A DNA stretch of 64,000 bases from Myxococcota bacterium (GCA_028278265.1 JANQET010000197.1:27309-91308), one strand, 5' to 3'. Counted from the stretch's first letter, positions 9,972 through 20,696 are shown. Notes: generated from the sequence alone by a model not told the origin. Made by a program: numbers and translations.

Positions 9972-11729
9972 ATGCCGGAAATCCATCTGAAAAGCAGTCC
10001 CGGTCGCCCTGGAGAGCAGGTGAACCGACTATTATGTTTGGCGCTGGTGCTCATTGTCGCGGTCGCCTGTGGCGAGAGCACAGAGGAGTCAACGCCGGAC
10101 GGGGGAGGGGGCGGAGACGCCGACACGGATACAGATGTTGATTCGGACACCGACGCGGATACGGACGCCGACACCGATGCGGATACGGACGCCGACACCG
10201 ATGCGGATGCGGACGCCGACACCGACGCGGATGCGGACGCCGACACCGACGCGGATGCGGACGCCGACACCGATGCCAATGGGGATGTGAATGTCTACCC
10301 CATTCTCCACGACGAGGTGTTGACCAATCCGGGAATGGGATTTGCGAATTTTCATTTCGGCTGGTGGTGCAATCTCCCGCCGATCAGTTTCACCCCGGCT
10401 GAGTGCGCCGAGCGGGTGGAGGCGAACTGGCCGGTCAACTATCCCGACGCGGGAACATCCTATTTTCGTTGGTTCTGGAGTGAACTGGAGCCGGTGCGCG
10501 GTGAAATCGATTTCGAGATGATCGACACCGCGATTCAATCGGCCAACGCCCTGGGTGAGACGCTCTCATTTCGCGTGATCACGATCAAAGAAAATGAGCT
10601 CGGTGTTCCGGACTGGTTGGTCGGCGCTCCTTACAATGTTCCCGGGGAGTCATTCGCCGGTACGTTTTGGCCGGATTACCGAAACGCCACTTTTTTGGCC
10701 GAGCACGAGCGCTTCATCGCGGCCCTGGGCGAGCGGTACAACGACCATCCCGGGATTGATCACGTCGATATCGGCACGGTCGGGTGTTACGGGGAGTGGA
10801 ACACGGCGTGCATCACGGGCGAGGACACTATTTTTGATATCCTCGATCCTCAGAACGACGCGGACTTTCAGGTCATCGCCGATGCGTATCGCACGATGAT
10901 CGATCACCACGCCGCAGCATTCCCTCAAACCCCGACGGTGATGTTGGGTATCGGCGTCGACTCGGACTGGGAAGTGGCGGTGATGCTCCACGCGATCGAT
11001 CAGGGGGCGGGGTGGCGAGTGGACTGTTGGGGAGACTGGGGCATCTGGGGCGATGCCTGGAACCACATGGAGGATCTCTATCCGGCGATGATCGCCAACG
11101 TCACGGCGCAAAATCCCGATTTTGTCGACGTTTGGAAAACGGCGCCGGTTCAGTTGGAGGTCTGCGGCACCATTGACCAATGGCAGGATATTTACGGTTG
11201 GTCTGCCCAGCCGCCGGACGGTAAAGTGTACAGGACATTTCAATGGGCCCTGGAGCAGCATGCATCTGTGCTGAACGGCAAGTTTCGCGCGCTGCCCGAT
11301 GCCTTCATGACCGAGCTCAACGAAATGCTGAGGAAGAACGGATACCGGCTGGTGATCGATCGGTTCAATCATTTCGGCGAGGTGCGCGCCGGCGAACAGA
11401 CCGAGTTCTACACCAACTGGCGCAACATCGGCGTGGCGCCCAGCTATCGACCGCGGACGGTAACTTATCGTCTGCGCAACGCCACCGCCGAGCGAACGTT
11501 CGCCAGCCCATCGGACATTCGAACCTGGTTGCCGGGATCCTGGCCGGTCAGGGATCAGGTGACGATTCCCGCAGATCTGGCACCGGGCACCTATTGGATC
11601 GACATCGGCCTGCTCGATCGCGCCGGGACAAATCCGACCACTCAACCGCTGCCCCCACTCTACCTGGGTATCGGTGGCCGGCAAGCGGATGGGTGGTACC
11701 AGCTTTCCGAGCTCACCGTCACAGACTGA
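9972..11729 (+). CDS. lipoprotein with Asp/Thr/Ala-rich linker and glycoside-hydrolase-like (DUF4832-like) domain
   Basis: Lipobox LIVAVACGES; linker DADTDTDVDSDTDADTDAD...; NPGMGFANFHFGWW... and WSELEPVRGEIDFEMID TIM-barrel-like motifs. Confidence 0.65.
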   Translation: MPEIHLKSSPGRPGEQVNRLLCLALVLIVAVACGESTEESTPDGGGGGDADTDTDVDSDTDADTDADTDADTDADTDADADADTDADADADTDADADADTDANGDVNVYPILHDEVLTNPGMGFANFHFGWWCNLPPISFTPAECAERVEANWPVNYPDAGTSYFRWFWSELEPVRGEIDFEMIDTAIQSANALGETLSFRVITIKENELGVPDWLVGAPYNVPGESFAGTFWPDYRNATFLAEHERFIAALGERYNDHPGIDHVDIGTVGCYGEWNTACITGEDTIFDILDPQNDADFQVIADAYRTMIDHHAAAFPQTPTVMLGIGVDSDWEVAVMLHAIDQGAGWRVDCWGDWGIWGDAWNHMEDLYPAMIANVTAQNPDFVDVWKTAPVQLEVCGTIDQWQDIYGWSAQPPDGKVYRTFQWALEQHASVLNGKFRALPDAFMTELNEMLRKNGYRLVIDRFNHFGEVRAGEQTEFYTNWRNIGVAPSYRPRTVTYRLRNATAERTFASPSDIRTWLPGSWPVRDQVTIPADLAPGTYWIDIGLLDRAGTNPTTQPLPPLYLGIGGRQADGWYQLSELTVTD

Positions 11730-11786
11730 TCTGTCCGTTGGACCGCGGTGCAAGAATGAGCCGCGAAAATCGAAAAAGGGCTTAAC

Positions 11787-12371
11787 GTGGACGACCTGCT
11801 AAATCACTACAGAAACCAACTCGTTGCCATCACTGAAGAGATCGATCGGTGGGAGGTCCCCAAAAACCCGGATGTCATGAATATTGAATTGGCCGTATCT
11901 CTGATGAAGGCGTTCAGAGAATCAGCTGCCTATATCTCAACGATTAAAAAGCTCAAAGCAAATCTAAGCACAATGACATCGGCCTATCGGGAGTCAGACG
12001 AAGAATTTCGCCAACAAGCGCGACAACTCTTTGCCGACTTTGGCCAAATCGTTGGTTGGGCACCCGATGTCATCTACCTGCTCATCGATGAATCTGTCGA
12101 AAACCGCAGCATTCAGGGGGTTGAAGATTGCATCGCACTGATCGCCATGCTCGACGCATCCCTGGGCCCCCGCCAAGCGGTCCTCGCCCTCGAAACAGCG
12201 TTTCGCGAGGCCGCCCGAGTCGGTCTCGATCCAAAATTAGCATTTAAAGAAATTGCCAAAATCGCTTCATCGACCCACCCCAATGGCGACACACCAATGC
12301 AGGAGCTGATCCTCGAGATTCCCGAACGATTTGGTGGTGAGAATTCGACCGATAATATTACCGATCGATGA
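11787..12371 (+). CDS. hypothetical protein
   Basis: 194-aa ORF with consistent coding character. Confidence 0.6.
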   Translation: MDDLLNHYRNQLVAITEEIDRWEVPKNPDVMNIELAVSLMKAFRESAAYISTIKKLKANLSTMTSAYRESDEEFRQQARQLFADFGQIVGWAPDVIYLLIDESVENRSIQGVEDCIALIAMLDASLGPRQAVLALETAFREAARVGLDPKLAFKEIAKIASSTHPNGDTPMQELILEIPERFGGENSTDNITDR

Positions 12372-12457
12372 CGTTTCGGGGAATGGTGGAATACCGCGCT
12401 GCTTGACGATTGGAAATAACCCGCCTACCCTTCTCTCCACACAAGGAGGGAGTGAAG

Positions 12458-12904
12458 ATGTGCTCGAAGCTGTTCAGTAGGTCCGTCGCCATCATCTCTG
12501 TTGTCGGTTGTGGTTTGTTACTGTCCCGCTGTGCCACCGTAATACCAACAGATGTCGCGGATCCGGTTACTTTACCCGATCACGTCACGGACCTGGCCAT
12601 TTACGAAGCAAATGACCGCACGCGCGGTACTCTGCGGGAGAGCGAGACGACATACAATCTCACTGATCCGGGCGCGATTGCCGATCTCATTTCGGGTATC
12701 GATTTTGGTGAGGCGTTGGATTGCGCGGACATGGAGACAAAGAACAGTGCCTACCTCTATGTCAAATTCAAGGACAACAAGCGCAAAGTTTATACCCTGT
12801 TTCTGTTGAACAGTCACATTTCATTGAACAATGATCGAAGCACATGCTTTTTTGTCGGACCGGTAGCCCGCACCATAATAGAATCGAACAGTCAGTCTTC
12901 CTGA
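12458..12904 (+). CDS. hypothetical lipoprotein
   Basis: MCSKLFSRSVAIISVVGCGLLLSRCATV; in frame with ORF 12410..12904. Confidence 0.6.
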   Translation: MCSKLFSRSVAIISVVGCGLLLSRCATVIPTDVADPVTLPDHVTDLAIYEANDRTRGTLRESETTYNLTDPGAIADLISGIDFGEALDCADMETKNSAYLYVKFKDNKRKVYTLFLLNSHISLNNDRSTCFFVGPVARTIIESNSQSS

Positions 12905-12928
12905 GTCACAGATGAGGGTCAACTATCC

Positions 12929-15118
12929 GTGTTGTTGAGCCCAATTCGCCCTAGCCCGCCGGGAGGAGTAGAGATGACCCACGAATCGAAACCAATCGCC
13001 ATTCTCGCACTATTCATTGTTTGCGTCGCGATACCGTTGGTACCGGCGCCTGCAGCAGCCGATGAATTGACCATCGTGGTGGTGGAAACCAGCACGGATC
13101 CGAATGCCAAGACAAACACAACGAGTAATCTGCGCAACCTTCCCCGAGGCGGAATAGCTGTCCGGGCCTCAACTCTCGACGAGGCGGAAGGAAAAATCAT
13201 CGGCAAGCTGGGCACGGGGGATTGCATCAAAAGACTCGATTTCAGAGGTCACGGTGCACCGGGGGTGCAGGGTGTCGGTGATGGCGTGGGCTACGATGGC
13301 GACAAGCACATCAATACGGGCAACCAGTCCAAGTGGACTGAAAAGCTCGAGGAGTTGGAAGGCAGATTTTGTGAAAACGCCGTCGTAAATCTCTGGGGCT
13401 GCAATGTGGGAAGCTGCACCAAGGGAGCGGAAAAGCTCAAGGCGATCGCCGACCGGTTCAACGTCACTGCGCGAGGTGCGGTGGATACGGTATCTGCCGG
13501 CAAACAAGAGCGCTACAAGGGGCCAATCCAAGAAGCCAAGCCGGACCGGCCGGCTCCGCAATGCATGATTGCAACCATCAAAAAGGCGAAGAAGAAAGAG
13601 GACAAGATCGACCCGCCGGCCCCTGAGCAAGCGCCAGAGATTGTCTCGCCGCTCACTTATGCCCCGTTCCTGGTCGGACAGCCGATCACATTCAAGATCG
13701 GTGCATATTCCCACGCACACGAGGTAAAGTGGCGTGTTTCACAAAGTGAAGCTGAAGGGTCGGGTGATTCGTTTACTTTTGTTCCATCCGTCCCCGGTAA
13801 CTTCCACGTGACCGCGTCGTTCGAAGACAAAGAGCATACCGTCATCGTCTTGGTCCGTTCAGGTGAGATCGAACCGGAGCCGTGGACTCAAGTCGACGTA
13901 TTGGAACCGATGGAGGGCTTTACGGATCTGTTGGGATTTCGCCGAATCCAGATCGATCACAGCGGTCCAGCCGACATCACGACCGAATCCCCGTCGATGG
14001 CATTTCTAGTGGGGCAGCCCGTCGGATCAGCGGTATCAATACACGTTGAGGCCCCGATTGCGAATGAGGAGGGCCACATCACAAGTGTCTACGAGGCCGA
14101 GCTAACTGTGACTTTCGAACGATCCACGCTGCAGGTCATCGAAGTGCCCTTGGTGCCGGATACGGTCAATGAAATACGTTTTCAGGGTTTCGACGAAAAG
14201 CTCGGTAACAGCAGCCCGGTGTTTTTTACGCTCGCTCATGTCAAACCGCTGCCTGACATCCCAGTGGTATTTCAAAAGAGAGCTGGTGGTCGAGAGACGG
14301 AAATAACCGGGGCCGATCTGAGACGAGCACTGAGGAGCTATATCAACAACGCCAAGAACGTGAGCAGGGAGTTGGCCGCCTATCTCAACGATGTGGTCTT
14401 GGCGGTTGTGAATAAGAGCGGCACGGACCGGCGCACCGCTCGGATACGGATCAAGGTGCAAGAGCTGCTCAGATTGCTTCGGCTGTACAGGCGTCAAACC
14501 GATCCCGAGAAAAAGGCCAAAATGGAAGAGGAGCTGAAGCGGGAATACGTCAACCTGCTGCTGCACGAAGCCGGACACGCCAAAGCGGTCAGGAGAGGCG
14601 TCGCCGGTCCTTCAACGCCTGAGAACACCGAAGAGATGCGCAACAGGAAAGAGATGATCAATCGACTGATCGATCTCCTCGGCCGCCTGAAGGAGCGGGA
14701 GGGAGGCGCCCCGCCAACCAAAGCGCCGGATGGGGCCGGGCTGGACAATCAGTCGGCGACCACCTGGCTCGAACGGATCAGGTACATCCTCTTTAGACAG
14801 GCGGAGCAGATCCAAAAATATCTGCGTCGCACGGATCAAGAATTCAAGCGAGACGAAGCAGACCTGAGTAGCGCCTACCGGAGACTGCAACGGGATCTGA
14901 GGCGTTTAAATCGAGACAACAGCAAAACCCAGGCTCAAAAGAGGACAGAAGGGCAGCGGCGATTCGACAGGTTCAAGCGGGAACAACAAGCTCGGATCAG
15001 CAGATTGGCCGACAAGTGCGGGAAAGAATACTATTTCACGTTCTACCCCGCCACGCGGTTCGTCAAAAAGAACAAACGGTTGTCCAGGAGTTTCAACGGG
15101 AAACCGATCCCCCAGTGA
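12929..15118 (+). CDS. secreted protein combining a caspase-like/DUF4347-like His-Cys domain with a HEAGH putative metallopeptidase motif
   Basis: IKRLDFRGHGAPG...VVNLWGCNVGSCTKGAEKL; later YVNLLLHEAGHAKAVRRG; signal peptide MTHESKPIAILALFIVCVAIPLVPAPAAA. Confidence 0.6.
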   Translation: MLLSPIRPSPPGGVEMTHESKPIAILALFIVCVAIPLVPAPAAADELTIVVVETSTDPNAKTNTTSNLRNLPRGGIAVRASTLDEAEGKIIGKLGTGDCIKRLDFRGHGAPGVQGVGDGVGYDGDKHINTGNQSKWTEKLEELEGRFCENAVVNLWGCNVGSCTKGAEKLKAIADRFNVTARGAVDTVSAGKQERYKGPIQEAKPDRPAPQCMIATIKKAKKKEDKIDPPAPEQAPEIVSPLTYAPFLVGQPITFKIGAYSHAHEVKWRVSQSEAEGSGDSFTFVPSVPGNFHVTASFEDKEHTVIVLVRSGEIEPEPWTQVDVLEPMEGFTDLLGFRRIQIDHSGPADITTESPSMAFLVGQPVGSAVSIHVEAPIANEEGHITSVYEAELTVTFERSTLQVIEVPLVPDTVNEIRFQGFDEKLGNSSPVFFTLAHVKPLPDIPVVFQKRAGGRETEITGADLRRALRSYINNAKNVSRELAAYLNDVVLAVVNKSGTDRRTARIRIKVQELLRLLRLYRRQTDPEKKAKMEEELKREYVNLLLHEAGHAKAVRRGVAGPSTPENTEEMRNRKEMINRLIDLLGRLKEREGGAPPTKAPDGAGLDNQSATTWLERIRYILFRQAEQIQKYLRRTDQEFKRDEADLSSAYRRLQRDLRRLNRDNSKTQAQKRTEGQRRFDRFKREQQARISRLADKCGKEYYFTFYPATRFVKKNKRLSRSFNGKPIPQ

Positions 15119-15905
15119 TCGCCAACACCGTGTTCCGCAGCACAGCTCGACCGTCCAACCCCATTCTGGTTATCGCTTTCTCCTGCCGGCACAGCCCAAA
15201 TTGCGGTCCAAGCCGTAGGAATGGCTCTTAGTCGAACGGTGCGTGGTAGACGACAAGAGGCTCGACATCTGTGTGAGCAAGGTCGCGTCGCTGAATAGAG
15301 AATGCAACCGGGGGAAAGGATCACGCGGTCGGTTCAACTGGTCATCGAGTCGCCCGTTGTACCGGGCAAGAGATTCAAACAACGATGGACCCTCACCGTG
15401 CGGGTCTCCTGTCGTTTCGCGTTAGTTGGGACTTTCCGGTGTCGAGGTTGTTTGCTGGTGGTGGTGCTTGGGCAATGGCGGAGGTTGGGGGTACTGTTGT
15501 GAGTCGCTTCCGGTCGAATCGGTACTGGGTTGCTGAACAGGCAGGTTGAGTTTTCGCTTGATTTTGATTTGGCAGCTGCGGTTGAGTTTTAGCATTCGGT
15601 ATCGCATGGCTCCTTAACCACCCGGTTGCACCCTGCATTTACTGCACATTCGGTGCCATGATGAGAAAAAAACAGTTGATCCCCTTGACATAACTTAACC
15701 ATTTATAATTATTTAATTAATCTAGATTGTAAAATCACTTCGCAATGAGATTGTTCGCGCCAGACTGGAGTTGGTTTCTCACAGCTGGCATGTAATTTTT
15801 CAATAATGAAATAATTTTCAAGAATTTTTCCCCTGACCCCAGAATCTCCATGCACAAAATGGACTTTTAAAATAGATAACGGTTAGACCGCGTGGAGGGA
15901 ATACA

Positions 15906-17789
15906 ATGATCGTACAGCGACCTGCGACCGAGATTCAGGCATCAGCCCACCGAAGAGATGATGCAGAAGATGGTACTGGCCACGATAGAAACTGGTTTGA
16001 CCGACTGATGGAGAACGAGATTATCCGTCAATTGCCCAACCACTTGAGGCAGTATGTGGTCGATCAGAACCATGGGGCCTACACCGCTGCCGACCACGCG
16101 GTCTGGCGCTATGTGCTGCGGCAGAGCTGTTCATTCCTCAAAGACCACGCCCACCGGATCTACCTCGACGGATTGGCCCGAACGGGTCTGCGCATCGACG
16201 CCATTCCATCGATCGAGGAGATGAACCAGATTCTGTCCCGCATCGGTTGGGCTGCCGTGCCGGTCAACGGGTTCATCCCCCCGTCGGCGTTCATGGAGTT
16301 CCAGGCCCACCGCACATTGGTCATCGCGGCGGATATGCGCCAATTGAACCATATCGAGTACACCCCATCCCCGGACATCATTCACGAGGCCGCCGGCCAT
16401 GCCCCGATCATTGCCGATCCTCAGTACGCCGAGTATTTGCGGCTGTTCGGTCAAGTGGGCAGCAAGGCGATGTCCTCCAAAAAGGACTACGAGCTCTATG
16501 AGGCGATTCGGCGGCTGTCGATCCTCAAGGAATCTCCTGGGGCCGATCCCCAGGAGATCGAAGCGGCCAATCGGGATCTATTGGACAAGCAGCGCAATCT
16601 GGGCGAGCCGTCCGAGATGGCCCTGCTCACCCGGCTCCATTGGTGGACCGTGGAGTACGGGCTGATCGGCGAGATGGCCAACCCGCGGCTCTACGGGGCC
16701 GCCCTGTTGTCCTCGATCGGCGAGTCCGCTTCTTGTTTATCGGATGAGGTGAAAAAAATTCCCTACAGCCTGGATGCATTGAACTACCCCTTTGATATTA
16801 CCACCAAGCAACCCCAGCTCTTTGTCACACCGAACTTTCCCTATCTGAACGAGGTGCTGACCGAGTTTGCCGACACCATGTCGTTCAGCCGAGGGGGATG
16901 TGCGGGATTGAACACGGCGGTCGACTGCGGCAACACGGCGACGGCAGTCTACAGCTCCGGGCTCGAAGTGTCCGGGACGTTCGCCGAGGTGCTCTGCGAC
17001 GAGTGGCGCCGTCCGATACTCCTGCGCACCACCGGTCCCACTGCGCTCGCCGTCGAGGGTCGCGAGATCTCCGGGTGCGGTAAATCCCGATTTCCCGCGG
17101 GATTCGTCTCACCCATCGGTATGATGCGCCACTCGACGACGCCCCTCGAATCGCTCAGTGACGGGGAGCTCGCCTCACTCGGCATCGCGACAAACGCCGA
17201 TCTCAGGCTCGACTACGATTCCGGCATTGCGGTTACCGGTCGACTGGAGCGGATCAACCGCGTAGGTGACAATGTGGTTTCGTTGACCGTCGACCGCTGC
17301 CGGATAGGCTTCAATGACAACCCATTGGTCGAGCTCAGCGATCAACCGCTCGAGATCGCCGTGGGGGAACGAATCGTATCGGTGTACGCCGGAGCAGCGG
17401 ACAAGGACGCCTTCGAGCAACCGTCCCGGGTCTCGAATCGGCGCACGATCAAGGTCTGCTATACCGAGCAGCAACAACGGCTGCACGATTTGTATCAGCA
17501 GATCAGACAACAACGGGAGGGGGAGATGAACGAGGAAGTTTTGACCGGAATAGCCCGCGAGGTGGAGCGGGATCATCCGGACGACTGGTTGGCCCTGATG
17601 GAAATCCTCGAGCTGCTGGAGCGACACGATTCAAATGCAGGGCTCGCCTTCCACATTCGGCAGAAACTGAGCGCTCGGGCGGCAACCGAGCAACAATACG
17701 AAAAGCTGATCGCCGATGGGCTGAGACTCATCGACACCAACGAACTGGCCGGGATCGACGAACAGAACAAAAAGGAACGAACAACCTAG
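15906..17789 (+). CDS. phhA: aromatic amino acid (phenylalanine-4-) hydroxylase with C-terminal extension
   Basis: TPSPDIIHEAAGHAPIIADPQYAEYLRLFG...YWTVEYGL-like RLHWWTVEYGLIGE; matches the non-heme iron aromatic amino acid hydroxylase family. Confidence 0.9.
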   Translation: MIVQRPATEIQASAHRRDDAEDGTGHDRNWFDRLMENEIIRQLPNHLRQYVVDQNHGAYTAADHAVWRYVLRQSCSFLKDHAHRIYLDGLARTGLRIDAIPSIEEMNQILSRIGWAAVPVNGFIPPSAFMEFQAHRTLVIAADMRQLNHIEYTPSPDIIHEAAGHAPIIADPQYAEYLRLFGQVGSKAMSSKKDYELYEAIRRLSILKESPGADPQEIEAANRDLLDKQRNLGEPSEMALLTRLHWWTVEYGLIGEMANPRLYGAALLSSIGESASCLSDEVKKIPYSLDALNYPFDITTKQPQLFVTPNFPYLNEVLTEFADTMSFSRGGCAGLNTAVDCGNTATAVYSSGLEVSGTFAEVLCDEWRRPILLRTTGPTALAVEGREISGCGKSRFPAGFVSPIGMMRHSTTPLESLSDGELASLGIATNADLRLDYDSGIAVTGRLERINRVGDNVVSLTVDRCRIGFNDNPLVELSDQPLEIAVGERIVSVYAGAADKDAFEQPSRVSNRRTIKVCYTEQQQRLHDLYQQIRQQREGEMNEEVLTGIAREVERDHPDDWLALMEILELLERHDSNAGLAFHIRQKLSARAATEQQYEKLIADGLRLIDTNELAGIDEQNKKERTT

Positions 17790-17820
17790 TGCTTTGTCAC
17801 GCATACATTGTCGGGTCAGG

Positions 17821-17935
17821 ATCCCCGATTCCCCCTTTGAAAAAGGGGGTTAGGGGGATTTCGTCTCTCGAGCGGCGCCTTGGGGAGGACAAAATCCCCC
17901 CAGCCCCCTTTTCAAGGGGGAGCTTCTCACCCGAC
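17821..17935. repeat. intergenic G/C-tract inverted repeat
   Basis: ccccctttgaaaaagggggttaggggg ... ccccccagcccccttttcaaggggg; a related half-copy lies near 43645-43680. Confidence 0.6.
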
Positions 17936-17976
17936 CCTTTTGAATTGACTAGGTACTAGCACAGCGGAGGAGAACG

Positions 17977-18309
17977 ATGGAACCGTTGACCAGCAAGAAA
18001 TGCGTCCCGTGTGAGGGGGACCTCGAGCCACTGACCAGAGCGCAATTTTCCCACCACCTGAATCAAGTCCGCGATTGGACTGTCGTGGAGAGCGACACCA
18101 AACTGGAGCGGGAATTCGAGTTCGGGGACTTCAACCAGGCGTTGGCCTTTGTCAACGGCGTGGGGGAGATCGCCGAGTCAGAAGGTCACCATCCCAACAT
18201 CTACCTGCACAGTTGGAACAAGGTCAAATTAACCGTCTACACCCACGCCATCGGCGGCTTGTCACTCAACGATTTTGTTCTCGCCGCGAAGATCGACGCA
18301 GTTGGATAG
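17977..18309 (+). CDS. phhB: pterin-4-alpha-carbinolamine dehydratase
   Basis: WTVVESDTKLEREFEFGDFNQALAFVNGVGEIAESEGHHPNIYLHSWNKVKLTVYTHAIGGLSLNDFVLAAKID. Confidence 0.93.
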   Translation: MEPLTSKKCVPCEGDLEPLTRAQFSHHLNQVRDWTVVESDTKLEREFEFGDFNQALAFVNGVGEIAESEGHHPNIYLHSWNKVKLTVYTHAIGGLSLNDFVLAAKIDAVG

Positions 18310-18500
18310 TCCGTTGCCGGCCCCCTCCCCCCGCCCTCCCCCGGTGGACGTTGGGACATTGGGGGAGGGAGCCAGAGGTCTCGGACCGCCCTTGCTCATT
18401 CTCGCCTCAATTCCCGTTCCCTCCCCCACCGGGGGAGGGCTAGGGCTAGGGCGGGGGCTCGGGACTGGGACGACCTTCCATTGAGCGACCAGGCGGGCGG

Positions 18501-19751
18501 CTATCGCCTCAGGGTGAAGCGGTTGTTGTCGGTCTCCCAAAGGCGCAGGCGAATCAGCTGGTGTGCCAATCGAGGCTCGAGTTTGGCCCACAGCAGCCGC
18601 ACGATATTTTCCCCGGTAGACGGCTGATCGGTAAACTCGGCCACCTCCTGGTCGAGGTGTCGATAGCGCCAGTCGTCGAGTACACCGTCCAACTCCCGAT
18701 TCAACCCGACCAGATCAGCGACCCTACCGGTGCGCGAATCCAGCGGACCGGTGACCGTGCAGGCGACCCGGTAGTCGTGGCCGTGGCCCGCCGGGTTGTT
18801 GCATTTCGAATAGATGTCCTGGTTCTCTGCCGCGGAAAGATGGGGCGAATGCAGCCGATGGGCCGCCGTGAAACCGGACCGGACGATCATGCGCGTTTCC
18901 CCGGTCTGGCTGTGTTCCACGGCGAAAGCGGGGTTTTCGTGGAGGGTGACGCGACTGGCGCTCGAGGCGGCGTGAAGCCTATCGAACAACAGCCCGGCCA
19001 GTACCTCCGTCGTGTTGGGTTGCGCCTTGAACGCGTCCAGCTCGACCGACAGGTTGCGATGGTCTAGCTCGTCGCGCAGGCGATCGAGAGATTGTCGCGC
19101 CGCTGCTTCGTCGATGAGCTGACCCGTGCGCTGATCGGGCTGACCCGACCAGGTGGCCCGCAATCGGTAGTGGTGTCCATGGCCTGCCGGTGATGCGGCG
19201 CGGCCGAACAAGTCCCGGTTTTGCTCATCGGTCAACCCGGGCACATGGGTACGGCGCGCAGCGGAGAAATCGATCCACAGGTGGCGCTCGACCGACCCGT
19301 TCGAAAAAGCGGTCGCTTCGCTTGAGGCCGATTCGGACAAGTGGCAGACCACCGGTTGGGCAGGGCTGTCGGTGAACAGCGCCCTCGCTTCCTCGAGCAG
19401 GGCCAGGGCCAGGTTTTCGGTGGTCGGATTGATCCGGTCGAACGGCGGGGTATCCCCGTTGAGGAACCGGTGATCGAATCGGCGCTCGAGCAGCCCGCGG
19501 ACGCGGGTTTTAATCTCGGCGAGATTGACCATCATGCCGGTGCGCCGATCCACCTCGCCCTTGAATCCGAAGTTGGCGACAAAGTTGTGACCGTGGCCGT
19601 ACCGACCGTCCGCTTCACGGCCAAAGGTTGACCGGTTTTGGTCATCGGACCAGCCCGGCACACCCAGCCGATGGGAGGCACTGAAGGAGAATCGTCTGCT
19701 AACGGTCAGTCGCATCGTCCCTGTTGTATGACCGATCGTCGCCGAGTGCAA
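18501..19751 (-). CDS. 6-pyruvoyl-tetrahydropterin synthase-like protein with three tandem PTPS domains
   Basis: Three copies of the SAxHR...GHGHxY...DxRTGxxxxL...DHRxLN...PTxEN pattern: FSASHRLGVPG..YGHGHNF, FSAARRTHVPG..AGHGHHY, FTAAHRLHSPH..KCNNPAGHGHDY. Confidence 0.9.
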   Translation of the reverse strand: MHSATIGHTTGTMRLTVSRRFSFSASHRLGVPGWSDDQNRSTFGREADGRYGHGHNFVANFGFKGEVDRRTGMMVNLAEIKTRVRGLLERRFDHRFLNGDTPPFDRINPTTENLALALLEEARALFTDSPAQPVVCHLSESASSEATAFSNGSVERHLWIDFSAARRTHVPGLTDEQNRDLFGRAASPAGHGHHYRLRATWSGQPDQRTGQLIDEAAARQSLDRLRDELDHRNLSVELDAFKAQPNTTEVLAGLLFDRLHAASSASRVTLHENPAFAVEHSQTGETRMIVRSGFTAAHRLHSPHLSAAENQDIYSKCNNPAGHGHDYRVACTVTGPLDSRTGRVADLVGLNRELDGVLDDWRYRHLDQEVAEFTDQPSTGENIVRLLWAKLEPRLAHQLIRLRLWETDNNRFTLRR

Positions 19752-19775
19752 TGGGTGCTGTGAGGGGGGTGGGGT

Positions 19776-20696
19776 CTAGGGATTGGCCAAGTCGATGCGT
19801 TCGATCTCTTCGAGAATGTCTTCCACACCCAGCTTGGTCACCTTGGTGATGCGCATCGTCGAGGTCTCCAGGATGAAGTAGGCGCCGAGATCCTGAAACA
19901 GACATTCGCCGTCGCAACCACCAAACCAAATATCCTGCTCTGTGGTGTCCTGGGCACGCCAGCCACCGACCCAGTTGTACTCATCCATCTTGGCGCTGCA
20001 TTCATCTGCCGGGAGGGTGACGCCACTGCTCAAGTTGGGAAAGTACATCCCGACTATGTCGCTGTGAAATCCCTGAATCTCCTCGTACGCGTTGGCGATG
20101 AGCACGAACTGGATCTCACAACCCGGTCATCCGGGTGTGGCTAGACAAAAGACTAGCGACTTGACCTCCCGTTGGTTGAGAAACACCTCGCACATATCCA
20201 GCTTGGCCACATCACCGCCGGTGCTATAGATGGCGGTGAAGTCGATCATGGGTACCGGATTGTCCAGATCCCATCCGTGGGGTCCTGCTGGATAATCCTC
20301 TTCGCAGCTCAAATCGGTATCGATGTCCGAATCGCTGTCACTGTCCCCGTCCGTGTCGCTGTCTGCGTCACTATCTGTATCGGAATCCGCATCAGTATCG
20401 CTGTCACTATCGCTGTCGCTATCGGAATCCGCATCCATATCGGCATCGCCATCAGCGTCAGCATCGCTATCGGAATCTGTATCTGCGTCCCCGTCAGCAT
20501 CGGAGTCCCCGTCTCCGTCCGCGTCCCCGTCGGCATCCCCGTCCCCGTCACCGTCCCCATCCGTATCTCCGTCCGTATCCGCGTCGCCACTCGCAGCGTC
20601 GTTTTCAGCAGGATCGTCGGACTCACCGGAACAGCCGGCAAGCGCAAAGAGGAACAGCCAAACAATCAATCGGTGAATCCTGAGCGGAGATGTCAT
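19776..20696 (-). CDS. candidate selenoprotein: thioredoxin-like lipoprotein with Asp/Ser-rich linker, UPGC motif (UGA at 20127-20129)
   Basis: ORFs 20127..20696 and 19776..20105 are in one frame separated by a single TGA: ...[30 protein letters not shown]...[15 protein letters not shown]. Lipobox FALAGCSGE. Confidence 0.85.
20091..20122 (-). promoter_or_regulatory. candidate bSECIS for UGA 20127
   Basis: On the minus strand: GTTG-TGAG-[atc]-CA-GTTCG-TG-CTCA-[tcgc]-CAAC; loop G at +18 from the UGA. Weaker stem than in the paralogs. Confidence 0.5.
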
